Below are positions 1 to 6,603 of a stretch of DNA of 64,000 nucleotides, in pieces. Below the pieces are notes generated by a model that saw only the letters and a list, made by a program, of their open reading frames with translations, ran no database searches and had not been told where the DNA came from. This stretch comes from Pseudomonas brassicacearum (GTDB lineage: Bacteria > Pseudomonadota > Gammaproteobacteria > Pseudomonadales > Pseudomonadaceae): NCBI RefSeq assembly GCF_003732225.1, contig NZ_MOBJ01000008.1, forward strand, positions 62,001 through 126,000. Reading direction: 5' to 3'. The first letter of the stretch is position 1, and each line of letters opens with the position of its first letter. The position numbers were made by a program, and so were the translations under genes.

Positions 1-2
1 CC

Positions 3-188
3 GACACCAAGTTTGCCTCGGCGCTGGTGAAAAACGACGCGATTCTGAAGACCGCGTTGCAGCAGATTCCACTCAAGCGTGTGGCTGACCCGAGTGAAAT
101 GGCCGGTGCGGTGCTGTATTTGGCCAGTGATGCGTCGAGTTATACGACCGGGGTTTCGTTGAATGTGGATGGTGGGTTCTTGTCCTGA
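3..188 (+). CDS. SDR family oxidoreductase, C-terminal part only
   Basis: The gene enters from outside the window, so only the last 61 codons are visible. The tail has the usual C-terminal layout of classical short-chain dehydrogenases: an [13 protein letters not shown] segment, then [15 protein letters not shown], then LNVDGGF before the stop. These are the helix and final strand that complete the Rossmann fold. The cofactor motif and the YxxxK catalytic pair lie upstream of the window, so the substrate cannot be guessed. The reading frame is open from base 3 to the TGA at 186-188. Confidence 0.85.
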   Translation, partial: DTKFASALVKNDAILKTALQQIPLKRVADPSEMAGAVLYLASDASSYTTGVSLNVDGGFLS

Positions 189-205
189 TTCTCCGCACCC
201 TGAAA

Positions 206-227
206 GAGCCGGGCTTGCTCGCGATAG
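206..227. repeat. Degenerate single REP unit
   Basis: GAGCCGGGCTTGCTCGCGATAGC closely resembles one arm of the GAGCGAGCTTGCTCGCGA repeat found intact six times elsewhere in this window. It has lost symmetry in its left half. It lies 18 bases after the SDR stop codon, the usual position for such elements. No partner unit is visible nearby. Confidence 0.6.
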
Positions 228-317
228 CATCGCCAAAGTTGACTTTCAGACCTTGCCAAGGTCTTCACAGAAAGACTTGTATAAGGCTGGTAAAAAAGGA
301 CATCCACTGAGCCGGAG

Positions 318-350
318 CCAATAGAAATCATAAATATTGATTTCTATTGG
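318..350. repeat. Perfect 13-bp inverted repeat (hairpin)
   Basis: CCAATAGAAATCA (318-330) and TGATTTCTATTGG (338-350) are exact reverse complements around the 7-base spacer TAAATAT. Partly matching CCGG bases extend the stem on both sides. It sits between the SDR gene and the end of the qnr-like gene, in a 320-base stretch with no other gene. It could be a bidirectional terminator, an operator or the scar of a mobile element. No T-tract follows it on either strand. Confidence 0.7.
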
Positions 351-508
351 CCGGTCGGAAGCAATCTGCAGTTGAGGGTTTCTAACGTCTCTATGGAAGG
401 TCTGAAGTACCCACCGATTTTGATGCCCTCGCTGCCTGAGGTTAAAAAATCAAAGCCGGTCGAACAATCGTTCCTCTATCAACTCATGATTATAAGCCAT
501 TCAAAGCA

Positions 509-1153
509 TCACACCACCTCAACTCCAAGTACTCTGGCCAAATTGCAAATCTGCTCAACTTCCAACTTTACCCCATCAAGATTTACTCTTCTAACATCAA
601 GAACCCCAAGATCTGAGTTGCTCAGATCGCACCCTCTAAAATCCGCATGCTCCCAGTCAAATGAGTTAAACTCTCCACCTGACAGATCTGAGCCATTAAA
701 GCTTGCACCTTTGATGTTTGTTCCGACCCATCTATTGCCCCAAAGCTCGCATTTCTCCAGTATCACCCTCGAAAAAATTGCGTACGAGAGGTTGCAGTCC
801 GTAATCGTTGCGTGGCAGAACCAGCTTTTGTGTGTAATCATGTTCATAAAACTTGTATTGGAAAAATCGGCACCTTGCAGCTTGCATCCGGATAGTTCTA
901 TACCCAATGCCTTTGCAAAATTAAAGCTGCACATTGTAAGATCGCACTTTGCAAACACGGACCTCGCTAAAGTTGCGCTCCTGAAATTGCAACCCAGCTC
1001 AGCATCATGATCATAAAACTTACAATCAACAAATTGCGTTTCACTCAAGTCAGCTTGTGAGAAATCACAATTATAGAATTCAGCACCTACAACCTTGATT
1101 CCGGTGTATTCATTCTTCTCCACCCTCCTGTTCCGACAGACAAAACTATTCAT
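509..1153 (-). CDS. Qnr-type pentapeptide repeat protein
   Basis: The product (214 aa from the ATG at 1153) is built from A(D/N)LxX-type pentapeptide repeats, such as CDFSQADLSETQF and GADFSNTSF. Beyond the repeats it shares long collinear stretches with remembered QnrB: GCNF, FMNMIT, WFC, NLSYA.FS, LEKCELW.NRW, GSDLSGGEF and FDW. Its length equals QnrB's usual 214 aa. Qnr proteins are dimeric beta-helices that mimic DNA and protect gyrase and topoisomerase IV from quinolones. An in-frame TTG at 1165 exists, but its AAGGA is only one base away; the ATG at 1153 has AAGGA 12 bases upstream and matches the QnrB N-terminus. The gene is markedly more AT-rich than its neighbours, suggesting transfer. 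I saw no LexA-type CTGT-N8-ACAG box upstream. Native quinolone protection is inferred, not shown. Confidence 0.85.
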   Translation of the reverse strand: MNSFVCRNRRVEKNEYTGIKVVGAEFYNCDFSQADLSETQFVDCKFYDHDAELGCNFRSATLARSVFAKCDLTMCSFNFAKALGIELSGCKLQGADFSNTSFMNMITHKSWFCHATITDCNLSYAIFSRVILEKCELWGNRWVGTNIKGASFNGSDLSGGEFNSFDWEHADFRGCDLSNSDLGVLDVRRVNLDGVKLEVEQICNLARVLGVEVV

Positions 1154-1276
1154 AATGGTGCTCAATCCTTATCATTTAAAAAATTAATCCAGCATAGGAT
1201 CAAAAATGAGCGATGAAAATAATTGGAACAATTAATAACATGTCCAAGGCAACGCTCACCCATGGGTACACTTATA

Positions 1277-1545
1277 CGCCAGTGATGCAGCAGTAAATGA
1301 CTGACATCGTTCGCCCGCTGCGTCGGCAGTCACGTCAGCACATTCTTGAGATACGCATACGGATCATGCCCATTCATGCGCGTCTACTGGATCAGGCTCA
1401 TGATCGCCACCACCCGCTTGCTGCTGCGTAGCGACCCGGCAAACAACCAGTTCGAACGCTCAAGTGCCCTCGGTCTGATCTGGTTCGACACCTGGTTGCA
1501 TCACCGTAATTTATCGCGAGCCAGTTCGCCATCCGCTTACAGAAG
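1277..1545 (-). pseudogene. IS66-family transposase remnant (C-terminal part)
   Basis: Read on the minus strand, this stretch gives NQVSNQIRPRALERSNWLFAGSL, then AIMSLIQ, a stop, NGHDPYAYLKNVLT, another stop, and LPTQRAN. These are the hallmark C-terminal motifs of IS66 TnpC (VENQIRP, NWLFAGS, NGHDPYAYL, LPTQR). Two in-frame stops and the missing N-terminal two thirds make it non-functional. The upstream end is uncertain; weak similarity (KRMANWL) runs to about 1545. A homologous remnant in the opposite orientation lies at 24.7-25.25 kb, so the two bracket the biosynthetic cluster. The bases from 1546 to 1666 hold no recognised gene. Confidence 0.8.
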
Positions 1546-1666
1546 GGGCACGAGCGGGGCGCGCCACTTCGGCCCCTTGGACTTTGGTAGGTCATTTTTC
1601 AGATCAAAGAGCTTGCTGAAGGTATTGGCCAGATCTTCATTGGCTAGCCTGGAAAGCTTCAGCCAT

Positions 1667-3001
1667 TCACTGTTGATCCCCCCTGATCCGCTTAGATGTG
1701 CGTGTTGCATTGAGTTCACGATCGAACCTCATCCGAATGAAACGCGACAGACGCTCGACACCTTCCTCTATCTGCTCGGGGCTCAAGGCACTGATGGATA
1801 AGCGTAGCTGGTTCACCCCGCCCTCTCCCAGATAGAAATGGGTCATGGGCGTCCATATCACGCCGAACTCTTGCGCACACTGTGCAAGGGCGGCTTCGTC
1901 AGCAGCGAAAGGTACCGTCAGCACGAGAAAAAATCCGCCCGTCGGGATATTCCAACTGACGGGCAAATCATGCGTCCCCAGTTTTTCTTCCAGGGCAGCA
2001 AGCACTACCACCCTGTTACGCTCGTAAATGCCGCGCAGGTCACGTGTCGCGGTGGACAAGCTGAGTCGATGCTCAATCAACTGCCCACCGATGATGGCTT
2101 GCACAATGGGGGACGTGTTGACTGTCACCATACTTTTGATCTTGGCGACTTGATCAGCCAAGAAACCTGCTGTGCCCGCTGGCTCCAAGAGCTGGTCGGC
2201 TACCAAAAAGCCGACTCTTGCCCCAGGAAATATGGTTTTCGAAAAAGACCCCAGGTAGACGACCTGGCGCGTTTTATCCAGCGCCTTCAACGTCGGCAGC
2301 CTAGTTTCATCCCCATGGAAATAGCCATAGGGGTTATCTTCGATGAGCAATAGCTCTTCATCAAACGCTAATGCCAGTAACGCCTGGCGCGTTTCCAGAC
2401 TCATGCTCGCCCCGGAGGGGTTTGCAAAGTCGGGCATCACGTAACAGGCCTTGGGCTTGCGCCCTTGGGCACGCAAGCGGGCTACCACTACCTTGAAGTC
2501 AGCGAAGTCAACGCCGGTAGCGTCGGTGGCAACAGCCACTACATCAATATCGAGCAGGCGTGCAGCTCCTGTCAGCCCCACATAGGTGGGATTGATGGCG
2601 AGAAGCACGTCACCGGAATCACGACAGAGTGCGCGTAACGTAAGCAGGATTGCTTCCTGGCATCCCGACGTGATCACAATCGCGTGCGAGTCGACCTGCA
2701 TCTTTTCATCAATGGCCAAGTGCTCGCTGACCAGTCCCTGGATGATTCCGGCGGTAGGCCCGTACTGAAAAATTGTTCGCCGTACTTTTTCCTCGCTCAT
2801 TTGACAGTCATCAGTCAAATAACGGGTAAAGACGCGAATGGCTCGTTGAACTGTCTCCAGCTCAAAGAAATCCTCGTGAGGGCGGCCTGCGGCAAGGGAA
2901 ATGGCTTGGGGATATCGCTCGGCCACTTCATTGAGAAAGTTCATGGAGTTGAGCGCCGGGTCGGTGAGGCTGGTGTGCAGATCGTCCAGATTTAGATTCA
3001 T
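1667..3001 (-). CDS. hpgT: 4-hydroxyphenylglycine aminotransferase (HpgT-like)
   Basis: This is a fold-type I PLP aminotransferase of the class I/II (MocR/Aro8-like) group, 444 aa from the ATG at 3001. The start region (DPALNSMNFLNEVAERYP, then AAGRP) follows the remembered N-terminus of glycopeptide HpgT enzymes. Asn/Pro/Tyr motifs (DFANPSG, DNPYGYF) surround PLP, and SFSKT carries the Schiff-base Lys (about K255). HpgT converts 4-hydroxybenzoylformate to L-Hpg, classically with tyrosine as donor, which regenerates 4-hydroxyphenylpyruvate. The assignment rests mostly on its place after hmaS and hmo. Earlier in-frame starts exist (ATG 3019, TTG 3034); 3001 has an ATGGA sequence 9 bases upstream. 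It is the last gene of the leftward operon. Confidence 0.85.
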   Translation of the reverse strand: MNLNLDDLHTSLTDPALNSMNFLNEVAERYPQAISLAAGRPHEDFFELETVQRAIRVFTRYLTDDCQMSEEKVRRTIFQYGPTAGIIQGLVSEHLAIDEKMQVDSHAIVITSGCQEAILLTLRALCRDSGDVLLAINPTYVGLTGAARLLDIDVVAVATDATGVDFADFKVVVARLRAQGRKPKACYVMPDFANPSGASMSLETRQALLALAFDEELLLIEDNPYGYFHGDETRLPTLKALDKTRQVVYLGSFSKTIFPGARVGFLVADQLLEPAGTAGFLADQVAKIKSMVTVNTSPIVQAIIGGQLIEHRLSLSTATRDLRGIYERNRVVVLAALEEKLGTHDLPVSWNIPTGGFFLVLTVPFAADEAALAQCAQEFGVIWTPMTHFYLGEGGVNQLRLSISALSPEQIEEGVERLSRFIRMRFDRELNATRTSKRIRGDQQ

Positions 3002-3043
3002 TACGTAGGTTCCATCCATTGAAATAGAGCGCAAACAGTCTAC

Positions 3044-4126
3044 TTACCTTACAGCCAACGCCTTGGCGTCAAAGGGCGAATGACACCCTGCCAGGACCAT
3101 TGCGTCCAGCAGTTCAGCCTTGAGCAACGCGAGAACCTGCTCCACGCCAGACTGCCCTTGCGCGGCCAGGCCCCATAGGATCGGCCTACCCACCAGCACG
3201 CCATCTGCCCCCAGGGCCAACGCCTTCAGTACATCGCTACCCGTTCGGATTCCACTGTCAAACAGCACGGAGCATTCCCTCGGGGTCGCCTCGACAATAT
3301 TCGCCAGACTCTCCAGCGCGCCGGGTGCGGCATCAAACTGTCGACCGCCGTGGTTAGAAACTACAACGCAGTCTGCACCGCTTTCGAAAGCCAGGCGCGC
3401 ATCCCGAGGGTCCATAACCCCCTTGACGGTGATGGGCAAGGTCGTCATAGCGCGCAGTTGCTCGATGTGACGCCAACTCAAACCTGCCAGAAAGGCTTCC
3501 CGGGTGTGCCGCTCCACGGCGGAAGTGGCAGCGCTGCCGGTATGAGAAACAGCATGAAGATGCGCACTCGGCGTCAGATTGGCTGCATGCACATCAGCGG
3601 GCAATACAAATCCATTACGCAGGTCTCGGTTACGCCGCGCCATCAGCGGCACGTCGGCCGTTACCATGATGCTTTTGCAACCGGCATTTTCGGCTCTTTG
3701 AACCAATGACCTGACCTGAGCTTGATCCTTGAGCCAATACAACTGGAACCAGAGATCAGTACCCACTGCGGCAATTTCCTCGATCGAAACACTGCTCAAG
3801 GTACTGACGATCAACGGCACACCGCTGACCTTCGCCGCTCGTGCGGTGGCAAGTTCGCCTTGCGGATTGAACAATTTATGGTAGGCCATGGGCGCAATGG
3901 CAACTGGCATAGCGCTGGCGTGTGTGAACCAGGTGCAGGCAGTGCTGTGCTCGGTCAGGCCCGTCAGAACACGTGGCAGCAGTGAAACGCGATCCAGTGC
4001 CGTACGGTTGGCCCTTAACGTGATCTCCTCGCCACTGCCCCCGCAAAGAAAATCCCAGATCGAGTCGCACACGGCGAGGCGCGCCAACTCCGAATAATCG
4101 GCGAGGTTAACTGGAGTCGAGATCAT
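3044..4126 (-). CDS. hmo: 4-hydroxymandelate oxidase, FMN-dependent
   Basis: This 360-aa protein belongs to the FMN-dependent alpha-hydroxy-acid dehydrogenase family (glycolate oxidase/mandelate dehydrogenase type). Visible signatures are IAPMAYHKL near the flavin, QLYWLKD, TADVPLMARRNRDLRNGF, the FMN-binding Lys in ITVKGV (K235) and SNHGGRQFD with the catalytic His (H259) and substrate-binding Arg (R262). In Hpg pathways the family member oxidises L-4-hydroxymandelate to 4-hydroxybenzoylformate. The start overlaps the hmaS stop by four bases (ATGA), so the two are translationally coupled. There is no membrane-insertion loop, so it is expected to be a soluble oxidase. A general mandelate or lactate enzyme is the alternative, but its context between hmaS and hpgT argues for Hmo. 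Confidence 0.9.
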   Translation of the reverse strand: MISTPVNLADYSELARLAVCDSIWDFLCGGSGEEITLRANRTALDRVSLLPRVLTGLTEHSTACTWFTHASAMPVAIAPMAYHKLFNPQGELATARAAKVSGVPLIVSTLSSVSIEEIAAVGTDLWFQLYWLKDQAQVRSLVQRAENAGCKSIMVTADVPLMARRNRDLRNGFVLPADVHAANLTPSAHLHAVSHTGSAATSAVERHTREAFLAGLSWRHIEQLRAMTTLPITVKGVMDPRDARLAFESGADCVVVSNHGGRQFDAAPGALESLANIVEATPRECSVLFDSGIRTGSDVLKALALGADGVLVGRPILWGLAAQGQSGVEQVLALLKAELLDAMVLAGCHSPFDAKALAVR

Positions 4127-5175
4127 GATGCCTTACTCATTTCTACAGAGTCATACAGCGCTTTGATATTGCTGCTGCCAAAGCTCTTGGCCCCGACACG
4201 CTCGATAATTTCAAAGAAGAAATGGCAGTCGGGGTCGGAGGGTTTTGCAAATATCTGATACAGCTGGCCGGCATGGTCCTGATCAGCCAACAAGCTCAAC
4301 TCCATCAGTTTGTCGACATCATATTTAAGGCTCTCAAGACGCTCCGGCAACTGTTGATAATAGGCGCTGGGGGACTTCAAGAAGTCGACTCCCTTTTCAG
4401 CCAATGCCTGGACTGACTTGACTATATTCGTTGTACGCAAGGCAATATGTTGAACGCCCGCCCCATTGTTCTTCTGAATGAAACTGTCTATTTGCCCTGC
4501 CTCATAGCTCAGATCGGGCTCTATCAAGGTCAATGTCACCCGACCGGACCTGTTCTGCACCACCTTGGAGTTCATGGATTGTTTGCCAACCACGATTTTC
4601 TCCTCATAGAGAACGGAAAAATCCAGCGCCAACATATAGAAGGCGCAGGTTGCCGCCAGATCACCGGCCTGCAGGCACACGGCAAAGTGGTCGAAGGCAT
4701 GCAGACCGGTGACTGTTCTCCCTGGTGTGTCATTGTCCGGCGAACGCCGATGCCTGGGCGTCACTCGCTGAACAAACGTGTGAACGAGGTCCCCCGCCCC
4801 AAAAATGGAAGCTATCACTACTCCGTCTTTCTGCTGCGGAGCCTGGTGCGGCAACGCACCGCGTAACACGGCCAGCGAGAAGGCCTGCATGGCATCCGAT
4901 ACCTGAAAGGCAATGTCCGCAACCCCCTCGCCATGCCGTCGCAAAAACTCGCTGCCCGGATGCGACTGCACCAAGGGTTGAGTTAGGACAATGCAGATAT
5001 CGTCCTTGGAAAAGCATCGCGAACGCTCTGTCTCCAGAGAACAAACCGGAAGATTGAAATGACATGACGCAAGACCATATTTTTCGCCCAGAGTAAGTGA
5101 GGCCAACTCAAGATCATTCACATATAGGCGTATATGATCGACGCTGACGTCATCGAAAAACAAAGCTTCATCCAT
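4123..5175 (-). CDS. hmaS: 4-hydroxymandelate synthase
   Basis: A 350-aa, two-domain vicinal-oxygen-chelate protein of the HPPD/HmaS group. It converts 4-hydroxyphenylpyruvate and O2 to 4-hydroxymandelate and CO2. The three iron ligands are visible as H163 (FDHFAV), H243 (GVQHIAL) and E322 (FFEIIER), close to the numbering I recall for Amycolatopsis HmaS. HmaS-type rather than HPPD-type segments include LTLIEPD where HPPD has an NEP motif, GQIDSFI, DHAGQLYQIF and a C-terminal GSSNIKALYDSVE. A GGGAGG ribosome site lies 9 bases before the ATG. It is the committed step to Hpg. No prephenate dehydrogenase gene accompanies it, so the substrate must come from host tyrosine metabolism. Confidence 0.92.
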   Translation of the reverse strand: MDEALFFDDVSVDHIRLYVNDLELASLTLGEKYGLASCHFNLPVCSLETERSRCFSKDDICIVLTQPLVQSHPGSEFLRRHGEGVADIAFQVSDAMQAFSLAVLRGALPHQAPQQKDGVVIASIFGAGDLVHTFVQRVTPRHRRSPDNDTPGRTVTGLHAFDHFAVCLQAGDLAATCAFYMLALDFSVLYEEKIVVGKQSMNSKVVQNRSGRVTLTLIEPDLSYEAGQIDSFIQKNNGAGVQHIALRTTNIVKSVQALAEKGVDFLKSPSAYYQQLPERLESLKYDVDKLMELSLLADQDHAGQLYQIFAKPSDPDCHFFFEIIERVGAKSFGSSNIKALYDSVEMSKAS

Positions 5176-5222
5176 GTTGCGACACCTCCCGATTCCTGAT
5201 TACAACACTCAACCCATTGCGT

Positions 5223-6545
5223 TTATTGCGTGGATACTGCGCTGACGGCGTTGAGAAACTGCGCAGCCAGGTACTCGATATCAACCAGGTCGATATTGAG
5301 CGGCGGCGCAAAAATGATGTTTCGACCACTGCGCCGGATCAGTATCTTGTTGTCTTGCAGGTTTTTCTTGATGGCGACCGCTCGCTGGACACTGTCGAAC
5401 TCGACAGCCATGAGCAATCCGCGGCATCTTACATCCCTGACCGTTGCAGTCTCGGCGCACGCACTCACTGCTTCGCGCAAAACCGTCGATAACTGATGGA
5501 CGCGGGTCAATACCCCATCGTTTTGCAGAATATCCAGTACCGCCAAGCCTGCCGCGCAGGCCGAAGCGTGCCCCGAGTGAGTGTGCCCGTGGCTGAAACC
5601 TGACATTTCCTTTTCACGTTCAAACACATCGAAAATCGTGTCATGGGTGGTCACTGCCGCCAGCGACATGTAACCCGCCGTCAACCCCTTGCTGGTAATC
5701 AGGATATCGGGGGTAATATGCGCATATTCATAGGCGAACATCTTGCCGGTACGCCCAAACCCGGTCAGAACCTCATCCAGTATGAGATGCGCACCGTACC
5801 GAGTGCAGAGCTGTCGGGCAGCCCTCAGATAGTTGTCTGGCACTATATAGCCGCCAATACCTTGGACAGGTTCAACAATGAAGGCCGAAATATTTTTCCC
5901 ATGTTCAGCGAAAAAACCTTCGAGTGCCTCGACCCCCGACTGGGATGCATCTGGGCCTTCGCGGCGCACGACCTCCCAGTCGGGCCCGGGCGCTAAAACA
6001 AAACCTGCGGGAAGCAGTCCTTGTTCGTCACCGGCAGAAGATGTGGCGCAAGTAGAGGCCGCCAGCGTGGTCCCGTGATAACAGTTTTTCAGCGACACAA
6101 TCAGTGTTCGCTGCGGGTCGTTGAGCAACTTGTGGTAGCGACGGGATACCTTAAGCGCGGTTTCGATACCCTCCGAACCACTGTTGCAAAAGAACGTCCT
6201 GGTGAGGCCCGGTGCGGTCACTTGGGCAATCGCACAGGCCAACTTGACGGCGGGCGCATTGCCCCCTTCGACCATGTCATAGGTCATCAGCTTTTCCAGC
6301 TGAGCCGTTATGGCATTGACGATCTTTTGATTGCCGTACCCCAGCGTGGCATTCATGCCGGAAGCCTTGGCATCCAGGTATCGATCTCCCTTGGCATCCG
6401 TGATGTAGCTGCCGGCACCGTCGACGGCAATGACCGTACTGGTGCTTATGCGGTTAGGTGCCCAAGGATGCCAGACATAGGCAGCATCCTCTCGCAACAA
6501 TGACTCGTGAGTGTCAGCCTGTCCTGCGCCTTCATAAATTCGCAT
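5223..6545 (-). CDS. Class III (omega) aminotransferase
   Basis: A 440-aa PLP enzyme of the class III family. It shows VWHPWAPNR at the N-terminus, FFCNSGSEGIE, CYHGTT, VEPVQGIGGY, LILDEVLTGFGRTG (PLP-ring Asp) and ITSKGLT, whose Lys (about K286) forms the internal aldimine. Family members move amino groups from omega- or beta-amino acids and diamines. It lies in the NRPS operon, and the adjacent NRPS has a beta-alanine-like adenylation code. A role in making a beta-amino acid building block is therefore a reasonable inference, but the sequence does not fix the substrate. The start at 6545 has GGAGG 8 bases upstream; a longer TTG-initiated reading from 6578 is less likely. Confidence 0.88.
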   Translation of the reverse strand: MRIYEGAGQADTHESLLREDAAYVWHPWAPNRISTSTVIAVDGAGSYITDAKGDRYLDAKASGMNATLGYGNQKIVNAITAQLEKLMTYDMVEGGNAPAVKLACAIAQVTAPGLTRTFFCNSGSEGIETALKVSRRYHKLLNDPQRTLIVSLKNCYHGTTLAASTCATSSAGDEQGLLPAGFVLAPGPDWEVVRREGPDASQSGVEALEGFFAEHGKNISAFIVEPVQGIGGYIVPDNYLRAARQLCTRYGAHLILDEVLTGFGRTGKMFAYEYAHITPDILITSKGLTAGYMSLAAVTTHDTIFDVFEREKEMSGFSHGHTHSGHASACAAGLAVLDILQNDGVLTRVHQLSTVLREAVSACAETATVRDVRCRGLLMAVEFDSVQRAVAIKKNLQDNKILIRRSGRNIIFAPPLNIDLVDIEYLAAQFLNAVSAVSTQ

Positions 6546-6603
6546 ACCCATCACCTCCGTGTAAAAGTCATTTTCCAAACCCGGACCTGGCGTAAGTCAC
6601 CGG

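Noticed and set aside
1166..1276. LexA-type box upstream of the qnr-like gene
   Set aside because: No CTGT-N8-ACAG palindrome is present; only generic AT-rich sequence was found.
1346..1801. A 151-aa plus-strand frame
   Set aside because: It spans the IS66 remnant and the antisense of hpgT, and its translation looks like a shadow of both.
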